Origin: CAG-411 sp045124315
GTDB taxonomy: Bacteria; Bacillota; Clostridia; Lachnospirales; Lachnospiraceae
Assembly (NCBI GenBank): GCA_045124315.1
Contig: JBGVLO010000144.1
Coordinates: forward strand, 1-53,996
Reading direction: 5' to 3'
Length of the DNA: 53,996 nucleotides
In this document: positions 42,838-51,812 of the stretch, in pieces
Position numbering within the stretch: the stretch's first letter is position 1
How the letters are laid out: each line of letters begins with the position of its first letter
Program-made: the position numbers and the translations under genes
The notes under the pieces: generated by a model
What the model saw: the letters and a program-made list of their open reading frames with translations, nothing else
The model's database searches: none
Told to the model about the DNA's origin: nothing

Positions 42838-44136
42838 ATGAGTAAAGCAGATTATAAATTTTCGGATTCATCAGATGGTATCGATTTGTTACATACCCCT
42901 GAAGGAGTTCGCGATATTTATGGAGAGGAATGTGCACGAAAGGTGCGTGTGCAGGAGACGATGCATCATGTTTTAAAATTGTACGGATTTCATGATATTC
43001 AGACGCCAACTTTTGAGTTTTTTGATATTTTTAGTGAAAAAAGAGGAACAGTGGCTGCTAAGAATATGTATCGATTTTTTGACAGAGAAGGAAATATGCT
43101 GGCTTTGAGACCGGATATTACACCTTCTATTGCAAGATGTGTGTCAAAGTATTATAAAGATGAAGAATTACCGATTCGTTTTTGTTATTCTGGTAATACT
43201 TTTATTAATAATACAAGTTACCAAGGAAAACTAAAAGAAATTACACAGATTGGTGCAGAGCTTATCAATGATGATACATCAGATGCGGATGCAGAAATGT
43301 TAGCAGTTACCATAGAGTGTTTATTGGAGTGTGGTATCCGCGAATTGCAGATTGAAGTAGGGCATGCGGATTTTTTTAATGGAATTGCGGAAGAAGGAAA
43401 CTTTACAGATTCTGAAAAAGCGGAATTGAGGAAACTAATTATTTGTAAGAATATGTTTGGTGTAGAGCAGATGATTGAGGAAAAGAACATAACAGGTGAT
43501 TTAAAGGAATTATTCTTGAAGTTGCCGGAGTTGTTTGGAAATCTGGAGAATTTGTCCTATGCACGTACGTTAACGAAGAATGAAAAAGCGTTGCATGCAA
43601 TTAATCGTTTGGAAAAATTATATTCCATTTTAAAGACCTATGAATTAAACAGTTATGTAACTTTTGATTTGGGGATGTTGAGTGAGTATAACTACTATAC
43701 TGGCATTATTTATAAAGCATATACATATGGAACCGGAGAGCCAATTGCAAAGGGCGGACGTTATGGTGGTTTGACAGAACAGTTTGGAAAACGTGCACCT
43801 GCTATCGGTCTTGCTATCGAAGTGGATCAAGTTATGAATGCATTGTCTAGACAGAAGATTGATGTATTAAAAGAGGCACCGGTTAATGTTATCTTATATA
43901 AGAGTGATTATAGAAGAGTGGCTATTGATTTGGCAAAGCATTATAGAAATAATCAGACGAAGATTGAATTATTGAGAAAATCTTCCAGAAGATCCATACA
44001 GGAGTATCGTGAGTTTGCAGTGAGGAATGGATTGAATCAAATTCTGTATATTGAAGATGAAGAAAATGCTGTTTTGATGGATTTAACAAAAGATACAGAG
44101 AAAGTATTAAAGGTACAGAGTATTTTGGGAGAATAA
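42838..44136 (+). CDS. hisZ: ATP phosphoribosyltransferase regulatory subunit
   Basis: HisZ is a catalytically inactive histidyl-tRNA-synthetase-like protein that binds short HisG and gives it activity and histidine feedback. The 432-residue protein shows the HisRS-like fold markers LHTPEGVRDIYGEECARK, LRPDITPSIARCV, LGMLSEYNYYTGIIYKAY and KGGRYGGLTEQFG. The short HisG immediately downstream confirms the role. The ATG has ATGAGG at a suitable distance. Confidence 0.95.
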   Translation: MSKADYKFSDSSDGIDLLHTPEGVRDIYGEECARKVRVQETMHHVLKLYGFHDIQTPTFEFFDIFSEKRGTVAAKNMYRFFDREGNMLALRPDITPSIARCVSKYYKDEELPIRFCYSGNTFINNTSYQGKLKEITQIGAELINDDTSDADAEMLAVTIECLLECGIRELQIEVGHADFFNGIAEEGNFTDSEKAELRKLIICKNMFGVEQMIEEKNITGDLKELFLKLPELFGNLENLSYARTLTKNEKALHAINRLEKLYSILKTYELNSYVTFDLGMLSEYNYYTGIIYKAYTYGTGEPIAKGGRYGGLTEQFGKRAPAIGLAIEVDQVMNALSRQKIDVLKEAPVNVILYKSDYRRVAIDLAKHYRNNQTKIELLRKSSRRSIQEYREFAVRNGLNQILYIEDEENAVLMDLTKDTEKVLKVQSILGE

Positions 44137-44175
44137 AAACACATTATAGCATCGGTTATTAGCGTGTGTTTTCTC
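44137..44175 (+). terminator. Weak intergenic hairpin between hisZ and hisG
   Basis: AAAACACA pairs with TGTGTTTT (44165-44172) over a 21-base loop, with CTCTCTTT following. It is too weak for a sure terminator and may modulate readthrough or mRNA stability. Confidence 0.35.
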
Positions 44176-44236
44176 TCTTTGTGCAAATCAGTGTGATGCT
44201 TCAAAATATAGAAGTGAAAGGAATATGGAGGTTTCT

Positions 44237-44899
44237 ATGAGATATATTACATTTGCTTTGGCAAAAGGTAGATTAGCAAAAAAAACATTAGGTATTCTTG
44301 AGAAGATAGGAATAACCTGTGAGGAAATGAAAGATCCGGACACGAGAAAGCTAATTTTCGTGAATGAGGAGTTAAAGCTAAAATTTTTCTTGGCAAAGGC
44401 ATCGGATGTGCCTACTTATGTGGAATATGGAGCAGCGGATTTTGGTGTAGTAGGTAAAGATACAATTTTAGAAGAAGGTCGTAAGTTGTATGAAGTAATC
44501 GATCTTGGATTAGCAAAATGTCGTATGTGTGTGGCCGGACCTGCAGATGCAGCAAAGTTATTGCAAAGCGGTGAGTTGATTCGTGTAGCTACAAAGTATC
44601 CTAATATTGCAAAGGATTATTTTTATAATAAGAAGCATCAGACAGTGGAGATTGTTAAGTTAAATGGTTCCATTGAACTTGCACCGATTGTAGGATTATC
44701 AGAGGTGATTGTAGATATTGTGGAGACCGGTTCTACCTTGAAAGAGAATGGCCTGCAGGTGTTGGAAGAGATTTGCCCATTGTCAGCAAGAATGGTTGTG
44801 AACGAAGTCAGCATGAAGATGGAACAAGAGAGAATTACAAAAATTATCAATGATCTAAAATTAGAATTGTCAAAGATGGATGAATCTGAGAAAAGCTGA
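44237..44899 (+). CDS. hisG: ATP phosphoribosyltransferase, short form
   Basis: HisG condenses ATP and PRPP in the first committed step of histidine synthesis. The 220-residue protein lacks the C-terminal regulatory domain of long HisG and needs HisZ. Markers are FALAKGRLAKKTL, DFGVVGKDTILEE, RVATKYPNIAKDYF and the PRPP loop IVDIVETGSTLKENGL. The ATG at 44237 has GGAGG five bases upstream and is preferred to the ATG at 44225. Confidence 0.97.
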   Translation: MRYITFALAKGRLAKKTLGILEKIGITCEEMKDPDTRKLIFVNEELKLKFFLAKASDVPTYVEYGAADFGVVGKDTILEEGRKLYEVIDLGLAKCRMCVAGPADAAKLLQSGELIRVATKYPNIAKDYFYNKKHQTVEIVKLNGSIELAPIVGLSEVIVDIVETGSTLKENGLQVLEEICPLSARMVVNEVSMKMEQERITKIINDLKLELSKMDESEKS

Positions 44900-44919
44900 G
44901 AGGAAAGGTGGAAACTATT

Positions 44920-46215
44920 TTGAGAACAATTAAGTTAACAGATGATGCAAAGAAAAACATCTTGGAAGATTTATTAAAAAGAAGTCCAAATAGTTATGGT
45001 CAGTATGAAAGTACAGTGAATGACATCCTTGCAAATGTTCGTGAAAATAAGGATGCAGCAGTATTTTCATACACAAAGCAGTTTGATAAAGCAGATATTA
45101 ACTCAAATAATATTCTGGTTACAGAGGAAGAGATTGCAGAGGCGTATGAGAAAGTGGATCCGTCTTTGATAGAGGTTATTCGGCGTGCAATCGTCAATAT
45201 TCGTACGTATCATGAAAAGCAAAAACAGTATAGTTGGTTTGATAGTACGGAAGATGGAACAATTCTGGGACAGAAGATTACACCAATTGAGAAGGTTGGT
45301 TTATATGTGCCGGGTGGAAAGGCTGCGTATCCTTCCAGTGTGTTAATGAATGTAATTCCAGCTATGGTGGCAGGGGTTGATAAGATTATTATGTGCACAC
45401 CACCTAGTGCAGAAGGAAAAGTAACACCTACTACTTTGGTTGCTGCAAAAGAGGCTGGTGTAAAGGAAGTATATAAGGTTGGAGGCGCTCAGGCAATTGC
45501 TGCTATGGCATACGGAACAGAAAGTATTCCAAAAGTAGACAAGATTACAGGACCGGGAAATATTTTTGTTGCCTTAGCAAAAAAAGCAGTATATGGACAT
45601 GTGAGCATTGATTCCATTGCTGGTCCAAGTGAGATTTTGGTTTTGGCGGACGAGACTGCAAACCCAAGATTTGTTGCGGCAGATTTGTTGTCACAGGCTG
45701 AGCATGATGAATTGGCATCCGCAATTTTAGTAACAACCAGTGAAAAGCTTGCTGAGGAAGTTTCGAAAGAAGTGGATGGTTTCTTAAAGGAATTGTCAAG
45801 AAGTGAAATTATTCAGAAATCTTTGGATGCATATGGATATATTATTCTTGTGGACAGCCTGCAAGATGGTATTGATGTTGTAAATGAAATTGCATCAGAG
45901 CATTTGGAAATTGTTACAAAGGACCCATTCCAGGTTATGACAAAAATTAAGAATGCAGGGGCAATCTTTTTGGGAGAATATGCAAGTGAACCATTAGGTG
46001 ATTATTTTGCCGGACCAAATCATGTTTTGCCAACCAATGGAACAGCTAAGTTCTTCTCACCACTTAGCGTGGATGATTTTGTAAAAAAATCAAGTATTAT
46101 TTCATATTCCAAAGAAGCATTAGAACCAATCCATAAGGATATTGTTCAGTTTGCAACAGCAGAAAGATTGACTGCCCACGCAAATTCAATTGCTGTTCGT
46201 TTTGAAGAAAAATAG
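44920..46215 (+). CDS. hisD: Histidinol dehydrogenase
   Basis: HisD performs the last two oxidations from L-histidinol to L-histidine with NAD and zinc. The 431-residue protein contains GLYVPGGKAAYPSSVLMN, YKVGGAQAIAAMAYGT, KITGPGNIFVALAKK, GPSEILVLAD, SQAEHDELASAILVT and NHVLPTNGTAKFFSPLSVDD. The TTG at 44920 matches the usual family start (RTIKLT) and has AAGGTGG eight bases upstream; a GTG at 44908 is possible. A terminator follows. hisB, hisA, hisI, hisC and hisE are not in the window. Confidence 0.96.
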   Translation: MRTIKLTDDAKKNILEDLLKRSPNSYGQYESTVNDILANVRENKDAAVFSYTKQFDKADINSNNILVTEEEIAEAYEKVDPSLIEVIRRAIVNIRTYHEKQKQYSWFDSTEDGTILGQKITPIEKVGLYVPGGKAAYPSSVLMNVIPAMVAGVDKIIMCTPPSAEGKVTPTTLVAAKEAGVKEVYKVGGAQAIAAMAYGTESIPKVDKITGPGNIFVALAKKAVYGHVSIDSIAGPSEILVLADETANPRFVAADLLSQAEHDELASAILVTTSEKLAEEVSKEVDGFLKELSRSEIIQKSLDAYGYIILVDSLQDGIDVVNEIASEHLEIVTKDPFQVMTKIKNAGAIFLGEYASEPLGDYFAGPNHVLPTNGTAKFFSPLSVDDFVKKSSIISYSKEALEPIHKDIVQFATAERLTAHANSIAVRFEEK

Positions 46216-46234
46216 AGAGTATTATTTTAACTGG

Positions 46235-46279
46235 AGCTGTTGTGTTGAGAGTAAAATCTTGACAGAACAGCTTTTTTCT
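46235..46279 (+). terminator. Rho-independent terminator after hisD
   Basis: AGCTGTT (46235-46241) pairs with AACAGCT (46266-46272), followed by TTTTTCTT. It closes the hisZGD unit. Confidence 0.7.
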
Positions 46280-46293
46280 TGATAATGTATTGC

Positions 46294-46322
46294 TTGTATA
46301 TGTTGTGTTTTTTTCGTATAAT
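46294..46322 (+). promoter_or_regulatory. Sigma-A-type promoter for the SpoIID-like gene
   Basis: TTGTAT (46294-46299) and TATAAT (46317-46322) are 17 bases apart, about 50 bp before the start codon. A vegetative-type promoter argues against strictly sporulation-specific expression. Confidence 0.6.
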
Positions 46323-46373
46323 AACAATAGTTACCGATAGAGAATTATTTTAGGAATATTGGGGAGTGATAGA

Positions 46374-47798
46374 ATGAAAGTAAGAAGAAGCATAGGGATG
46401 GCATGTTTGGCTGGTGTGTTAGCGATTTTGCCGGTAAGTGAAGCAAGTGCTTTGTTTTTAGATAAAGAAGTGGTGAGAGCTACCGTACAAGAGACAGAAA
46501 CTGATACATGGGACGGTGAATTGCATGTTTTACTTAAAACAAGCAATTATAGTGGAGTGTATCATAGTAGTGTTACGGTGACAGCCACAAAGGCGTTTAC
46601 GATTTCAAATGGAAAAAAAACAAAAAAATATAAGGCGAAAAAACGAGTGACACTTCGTAGCGGAAATAGTATGTTCAAGAATGGCGCGTCTGTTCAGGTG
46701 GATACGAAAGATGGAGGAAAAATAAAAGTTACTTCCATTAAGAGATCACAAGGGGTGCCAGCGTATAGAGGAAGTTTGACTATTAAGGCCGTTTCTGGGA
46801 AAGGGCTCGCTGTAATAAATGATGTGGATATGGATTCTTATTTGTATTCGGTGGTAGAGAGCGAGATGTCCAGTTCTTTTGCACCAGAGGCATTAAAGGC
46901 GCAGGCAGTAACTGCCAGAAGTTTTGCGTATGATTGTAGAAATAGTTCTACATATGCATCTGTAGGCGCAGATTTTGATGATAGTACCAGTTATCAGGTA
47001 TATAACAATAAAAAAGAAAGTGCAACTGTGCGAAGTGCGGTGGATGCAACTAGTGATATGGTAGTGAAAGCCGATGGAAACGTATTAAGAACCTATTTCT
47101 TTTCCACATCCTTTGGAAAAACAGGATTGCCGTCAGAAATATGGGGAGGAACCGCAACTGATAATTATTTCAATAGTGTGATTCAGGTGTATAATAGCGA
47201 AGATTTCAGTTTGGATACAGATGAAAAATTCCATGCATTTTTAGAGGAAACAAAAGATACAGGTATTGAAAAAAATAATGAGTGGTATCGTTGGAGTGTG
47301 GACACCAATGCGAGAAATTTATCCAAACAGATCAACAATAAACTGGGGGCTTGTTATCTTTTGTATCCAGCTCAGGTCCAGGTACAGCAAAAAGATGGAA
47401 GTTTTAAAGGGCAAATCATACATTCCTTGGGAACAATAGAGGAGGTTTCTGTTGAAAAAAGAGCCAATAGTGGTATGGTAGAAGAGATTTTGTTAAAAGG
47501 TACAAGTGCTACAGTAAAGGTATCGAATGTTACGGCGATTCGCATGTTGCTTGCTCCCTACTATGATAAATTGGTAAAACAGAATGGAACCCAGAGCACA
47601 GGCTTGAGCTATTTGCCAAGTAACTTCTTTGAAATAACTAAGAACGATGATACAACATTTTCAATTGCAGGTGGAGGTTATGGACATGGTATAGGTATGA
47701 GTCAAAATGGTGCCAATCAGCTGGCAAAAGACGGGTATACATATGATAACATTTTAAAGCACTATTATAAGAATGTAGAGATTGAAGAAATTGAATAA
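46374..47798 (+). CDS. Secreted SpoIID/LytB-domain protein
   Basis: The 474-residue protein has a signal peptide (about 1-26, SIGMACLAGVLAILPVSEAS). An N-terminal beta-rich region (30-155) precedes the SpoIID/LytB domain with VVESEMSSSFAPEALKAQAV, whose Glu corresponds to the SpoIID catalytic residue, followed by TARSFAYDC. The C-terminal GGGYGHGIGMSQNGANQLAK is the other hallmark. SpoIID is a lytic transglycosylase for glycan strands stripped of stem peptides. The typical spore SpoIID is near 340 residues; this longer form may serve the vegetative wall. The ATG at 46374 has GGGGAG upstream. Confidence 0.92.
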   Translation: MKVRRSIGMACLAGVLAILPVSEASALFLDKEVVRATVQETETDTWDGELHVLLKTSNYSGVYHSSVTVTATKAFTISNGKKTKKYKAKKRVTLRSGNSMFKNGASVQVDTKDGGKIKVTSIKRSQGVPAYRGSLTIKAVSGKGLAVINDVDMDSYLYSVVESEMSSSFAPEALKAQAVTARSFAYDCRNSSTYASVGADFDDSTSYQVYNNKKESATVRSAVDATSDMVVKADGNVLRTYFFSTSFGKTGLPSEIWGGTATDNYFNSVIQVYNSEDFSLDTDEKFHAFLEETKDTGIEKNNEWYRWSVDTNARNLSKQINNKLGACYLLYPAQVQVQQKDGSFKGQIIHSLGTIEEVSVEKRANSGMVEEILLKGTSATVKVSNVTAIRMLLAPYYDKLVKQNGTQSTGLSYLPSNFFEITKNDDTTFSIAGGGYGHGIGMSQNGANQLAKDGYTYDNILKHYYKNVEIEEIE

Positions 47799-47817
47799 GA
47801 AAATTTTGTTGCTATTC

Positions 47818-47846
47818 TTTACAAAAGCATAAGGGGTTGGTATAAT
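47818..47846 (+). promoter_or_regulatory. Sigma-A-type promoter for the tRNA gene
   Basis: TTTACA (47818-47823) and TATAAT (47841-47846) are 17 bases apart, about 125 bp before the tRNA. This distance is long for a tRNA, so a nearer start may exist. Confidence 0.5.
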
Positions 47847-47972
47847 AAAAGCGTTGTGTGATTTTTTCAATTTTCGGTTCACCGAGGAATAAGGTGAAGT
47901 GGTAGTTGTAAAAGATCGTATTAGTATTATTTGTGGACGCATGATATATATATGAATGCGTGGCAAGAAGAT

Positions 47973-48045
47973 GCACTTGTAGCTCAGTGGATAGAGCAGT
48001 GGCTTCCGAAGCCATGTGTCGGGGGTTCGAGTCCCTTCAGGTGCA
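47973..48045 (+). tRNA. tRNA-Arg (anticodon CCG)
   Basis: A complete cloverleaf can be folded. The acceptor GCACTTG pairs with CAGGTGC, with one T-G pair. The D arm is TAGCTCAGTGGATAGAGCA. The anticodon arm GTGGC/GCCAT has the loop TTCCGAA, so the anticodon is CCG and reads CGG. The T arm is GGGGG/CCCTT with loop TTCGAGT. The discriminator base is A, and CCA is not encoded. Confidence 0.96.
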
Positions 48046-48055
48046 TGTAGATGAG

Positions 48056-48088
48056 ACAGGTTATCTTTATGAGATAATCTGTTTTCTT
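48056..48088 (+). terminator. Terminator after tRNA-Arg
   Basis: ACAGGTTATCT (48056-48066) pairs with AGATAATCTGT (48072-48082), one G-T pair, followed by TTTCTT. It supports the tRNA as a separate transcript. Confidence 0.7.
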
Positions 48089-48220
48089 GTGTGTAAAGCA
48101 TTCAGATTGCATTATGTGATGGTGCATAGGGGCATATCTGAGTACATGGAAGAATGGATTGCAGATTTCAACAAACAATATGGAATGGGCTTTTTTGAAA
48201 ATACAGAAATGAGGGAAATC

Positions 48221-48982
48221 ATGAAGTTTAAGTATAAGAAAATGATTTTAGTAATCACAATGTGCACAATGTGTATTGGTTTGATTACAATTTCTCTGAC
48301 TACACCATCTGAAAAGAAAGGGTTCAAGAGAGAAAATGCACAGAATGAAAGCAGTTTTGTAGCTTTAAGTGAAGATGCTACTTTGATGAATGATTCTGGG
48401 GTCGAGGAAAAGGAAAGTGATATAAAGGAGAATCAAAGCCAGGAAATCAGTAATTTGGTGTCTGCTTATTTTGATGCTCGTTTGACTTGTGATTTACAAA
48501 CTATGGCATCACTGGTTACAGAAGTAGAGAATATAGATGTAGTAGAGATGCAGGCGAAGCAGAGATTGATTCAGCAGTATGAAAATGTGGAATGTTATAC
48601 GGTAGATGGTGTTGAAAAGGGTGAATATTTAACTTATGTATATAGCGAGATTAAGTTTACAGGAATCGACACAGCAGCACCAGGATTGGATCGGTTGTAT
48701 ATTATCACAGACGACGAGGGAAATCTGCGTGTGGAGACTGGCGCATTTAAGACTGAAGTGGAGGAATTAATTGAACAGACTGATCAAAGTGAAGATGTCC
48801 TTCAGTTTATCAATACAGTGAACACAAAATTGGAAGAAGCAATCAATAATGATGATGATTTGCGTGAGTTTTATGCCAACTTGAATGGCGGAAGTGACCA
48901 GGTTGATACAGAAGCCATGGAAGAAAATACGGGGGAAGCAACAGACGCACCAATGGAAGATACACATATAGTGAACGAATAG
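48221..48982 (+). CDS. Membrane-anchored protein, function unknown
   Basis: The 253-residue protein has an N-terminal signal anchor (about 8-28, ILVITMCTMCIGLITISL) and an acidic outer domain. The central part (about 85-190: ISNLVSAYFDARLTCDLQTM, YENVECYTVDGVEKGEYLT) resembles a small alpha/beta NTF2-like fold, but I cannot name a family. The tail is acidic and disordered. The ATG at 48221 follows GAGGG; the frame is open further upstream through the tRNA terminator and tRNA, which cannot be coding. A weak hairpin follows. Confidence 0.78.
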   Translation: MKFKYKKMILVITMCTMCIGLITISLTTPSEKKGFKRENAQNESSFVALSEDATLMNDSGVEEKESDIKENQSQEISNLVSAYFDARLTCDLQTMASLVTEVENIDVVEMQAKQRLIQQYENVECYTVDGVEKGEYLTYVYSEIKFTGIDTAAPGLDRLYIITDDEGNLRVETGAFKTEVEELIEQTDQSEDVLQFINTVNTKLEEAINNDDDLREFYANLNGGSDQVDTEAMEENTGEATDAPMEDTHIVNE

Positions 48983-48992
48983 AGTAAAAAGA

Positions 48993-49016
48993 AGAGCAGG
49001 AAATTTTTCCTGCTCT
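48993..49016 (+). terminator. Hairpin after the membrane-anchored protein gene
   Basis: AGAGCAGGAAA pairs with TTTCCTGCTCT around a 2-base loop, a long perfect stem. The T-run after it is poor, so termination may be partial. Confidence 0.5.
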
Positions 49017-49049
49017 CTTAAGCATTATGTAGAAGAAAGGGCGGCAAAA

Positions 49050-49748
49050 ATGGAACAGGAAGTAAGATTGAATAAATTTTTAAGTGATGCAGGTGTATGT
49101 TCAAGAAGAGAAGCAGATCGTTTGATTGATGCAGGAAGAGTAAAAGTGGATGGTACGGTTGCTGTAATGGGACAAAAGGTAACAAAAACACAGAAAATAG
49201 AGATTGATTCAAAGCCTATTCAAAGAGACGATGAGAAGGTGGTGATCGCTTTTCATAAGCCTAGGGGAATTGTGTGCACTACGAGTAAAAAGGACAAGGA
49301 TAATATCGTAGATTACATCAATTATGGAAAGCGAATTTATCCGGTTGGAAGACTGGATAAGGATTCCTCTGGTTTAATTTTGCTTACAAATCAGGGCGAA
49401 TTGGTAGATAAAATATTACGGGGAAGTAATTTTCACGAAAAAGAATATATTGTCACAGTAAATAAAAAAATTACACCCGAATTTTTGCGCGCCATGGGTA
49501 GTGGGGTTCCTATTCTGGATACGGTTACCAGACCTTGTGAGATTGAGCAAATTAGTGCAAGGACATTTCGTATCATATTAACCCAGGGACTGAATCGACA
49601 GATACGAAGAATGTGTGAATATTTTGATTATAGAGTAGTGGAACTTACAAGAGTGCGAGTGATGAATATTCGTTTGGGAAGACTAAAAGAAGGTACTTAT
49701 CGAAAAGTAGAAGGAAAGGAACTGGAAGAACTATTTGGGTTATTATAG
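49050..49748 (+). CDS. 23S rRNA pseudouridine synthase, RluF-like
   Basis: The 232-residue protein has an S4 RNA-binding domain (about 4-60: VRLNKFLSDAGVCSRREADR) and a pseudouridine synthase domain with the catalytic Asp in PVGRLDKDSSGLILLTNQG and the closing LNRQIRRMCEYFDYRVVELT. The RVRVMNIRLG region suggests the RluF branch (uridine 2604) over RluB, but this is not certain. ligA begins 34 bp downstream. Confidence 0.93.
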   Translation: MEQEVRLNKFLSDAGVCSRREADRLIDAGRVKVDGTVAVMGQKVTKTQKIEIDSKPIQRDDEKVVIAFHKPRGIVCTTSKKDKDNIVDYINYGKRIYPVGRLDKDSSGLILLTNQGELVDKILRGSNFHEKEYIVTVNKKITPEFLRAMGSGVPILDTVTRPCEIEQISARTFRIILTQGLNRQIRRMCEYFDYRVVELTRVRVMNIRLGRLKEGTYRKVEGKELEELFGLL

Positions 49749-49782
49749 TGTATAAAGTGAAAGGGAAGATAGGAAAGTATAT

Positions 49783-51753
49783 ATGAGTGAGTATTCAAGA
49801 ATAAAAGAATTGGTAGAAATATTAAAGAAAGCCTCCAAAGCATATTATCAAGATGCCGAGGAGATCATGAGTAATTTTGAGTATGACAGATTGTATGATG
49901 AATTGGTAAAATTAGAGGCAGAAACGGGAATTGTTTTATCCGACAGTCCTACACAAAATGTGGGGTATGAAGTATTGAGTGAGTTGCCAAAAGAGCAACA
50001 TGCATCAAGAATGCTGTCTCTTGACAAAACAAAATCTGTTTCTGGTTTGGAACAGTGGCTTGGAGGCCAAAAAGGTGTTCTCTCTTGGAAAATGGATGGA
50101 TTAACGATTGTTTTAACTTATGATGATGGAGAACTGACCAAGGCTGTTACAAGAGGAAATGGTGAAATTGGCGAAGTAGTAACCAACAATGTAAAAAAGT
50201 TTAAGAACGTTCCTTTACGTATCCCTTACAAAAGTCATGTAGTGTTGCGAGGAGAGGCAGTAATTAAATATTCGGACTTTGAGCAGTTAAATGCAAAAAT
50301 AGCAGATGTATCAGAAAAATACAAGAATCCAAGAAATCTATGCAGTGGTTCTGTTCGTCAGCTTAATAACAGGATTACAGCAGAGAGAAATGTATACTTT
50401 TTTGCTTTTATGTTGGTGGAATGCGAAGCCTTAGATAATGGGCAGATCCCTGATTTTGCAAATTCTAGAGTACAGCAATATAATTGGATGGAAGAACAAG
50501 GATTTGATGTTGTTGAGAGAAAAGTAGTTACATCTGCAGAAGTGAGTGGGGCCATAAAGTGGTTTTCTGAAACGATAGAATCCAATGATTTTCCGTCGGA
50601 TGGATTGGTTTTAGTATTGGATGATATTGCATATGGAAAAAGTCTTGGAACGACAGCAAAATTCCCAAGGGACTCTATCGCGTTTAAATGGCAGGATGAA
50701 ATTGCGGAGACAGAGCTTTTAGAGGTAGAATGGAGTGCGTCCAGAACAGGACTCATTAATCCTGTGGCAATATTTCAGTCAGTGGAGTTGGAAGGAACTA
50801 CAGTAAGTCGTGCCAGTTTGCATAATATCAGCATTATGGAAGAGCTGGAATTGGGCATTGGAGATAAAATTACAGTTTATAAGGCAAATATGATTATTCC
50901 ACAGATTGCAGATAATAAGACGAGAAGTGGAAGGCTTGAGATTCCGAAAGTGTGTCCTGTCTGTGGGGGAAATGCAACCATAAAAGAGGAGAATGCTGTA
51001 AAAGTACTTCGTTGTGAGAATCCAAAATGTCTTGCCAAGCATATTAAATCGTTTACACATTTTATGAGCAGGGATGCTATGAATGTAGAGGGGCTATCCG
51101 AAGCTACAGTAGAAAAGATGATCAATCAGGGATATTTGAAAGAATTGGCGGATCTTTTTCATTTGAAACAGTATCAGAGTGAAATTGTAAATATGGAAGG
51201 CTTTGGAGAAAAATCTTATGCAAATATGCAACAGTCTATTGAGAAAGCCAGAATGACTACCGTTGCAAAGTTCATTTATAGCCTTGGAATTGACAATATC
51301 GGACTTGCTAACGCAAAACTGATTTGTAAAGCATTTCAAAATGACTTAGACAAAGTGTTGCAGGCTACAAAAGAGGAACTGGTGGAAATTGACCATATCG
51401 GAGATGTAATTGCAGAATCCTTTGTTGCCTTTGTGGAGGACGAAAACAATAAAAAGATAATCGAAGATCTTAGAAAAGAGTTACATTTTGAAGAAGAAGC
51501 CGTAGAAGCAGGTGGTTCCACTTTAGAAGGACTTCAGTTTGTAGTGACAGGAAGCCTGGAGCAATTTACAAATCGAAAAGAGTTGCAGGAGTATATTGAA
51601 AAGAGAGGCGGAAAAGTAACAGGAAGTGTTACAAAAAAGACAAATTACCTGATCAACAATGACAATTTGTCAAGTTCTTCTAAAAATAAAAAGGCAAAGG
51701 AATTGGAAATTCCAATTCTCACAGAAGGAGAATTTTTACAGAAGTTTAGTTGA
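49783..51753 (+). CDS. ligA: NAD-dependent DNA ligase
   Basis: LigA seals nicks during replication and repair. The 656-residue protein has an Ia domain (YYQDAEEIMSNFEYDRLYDE), the adenylation lysine Lys103 in SWKMDGLT (KxDG), an OB-fold region, a zinc finger (CPVCGG and CENPKC), helix-hairpin-helix repeats (about 440-570) and a C-terminal BRCT domain (about 580-656). The sequence is divergent compared with typical LigA (KMDG rather than KLDG, some loops shortened), so it may be a second ligase in this genome. The ATG at 49783 follows a weak ribosome site. Confidence 0.93.
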   Translation: MSEYSRIKELVEILKKASKAYYQDAEEIMSNFEYDRLYDELVKLEAETGIVLSDSPTQNVGYEVLSELPKEQHASRMLSLDKTKSVSGLEQWLGGQKGVLSWKMDGLTIVLTYDDGELTKAVTRGNGEIGEVVTNNVKKFKNVPLRIPYKSHVVLRGEAVIKYSDFEQLNAKIADVSEKYKNPRNLCSGSVRQLNNRITAERNVYFFAFMLVECEALDNGQIPDFANSRVQQYNWMEEQGFDVVERKVVTSAEVSGAIKWFSETIESNDFPSDGLVLVLDDIAYGKSLGTTAKFPRDSIAFKWQDEIAETELLEVEWSASRTGLINPVAIFQSVELEGTTVSRASLHNISIMEELELGIGDKITVYKANMIIPQIADNKTRSGRLEIPKVCPVCGGNATIKEENAVKVLRCENPKCLAKHIKSFTHFMSRDAMNVEGLSEATVEKMINQGYLKELADLFHLKQYQSEIVNMEGFGEKSYANMQQSIEKARMTTVAKFIYSLGIDNIGLANAKLICKAFQNDLDKVLQATKEELVEIDHIGDVIAESFVAFVEDENNKKIIEDLRKELHFEEEAVEAGGSTLEGLQFVVTGSLEQFTNRKELQEYIEKRGGKVTGSVTKKTNYLINNDNLSSSSKNKKAKELEIPILTEGEFLQKFS

Positions 51754-51812
51754 TTTTAATGGAGTAACATGATAAGATGTTTTATATATAAGTTTAGAGA
51801 TGGTGAGTAGTT

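Noticed and set aside
47960..48220. Upstream extension of the protein at 48221
   Set aside because: The extension reads through tRNA-Arg and its terminator; a good ribosome site and a signal anchor begin at 48221.
51754..51812. SAM riboswitch ahead of metA
   Set aside because: The 59-bp gap is too short and has no matching stems.
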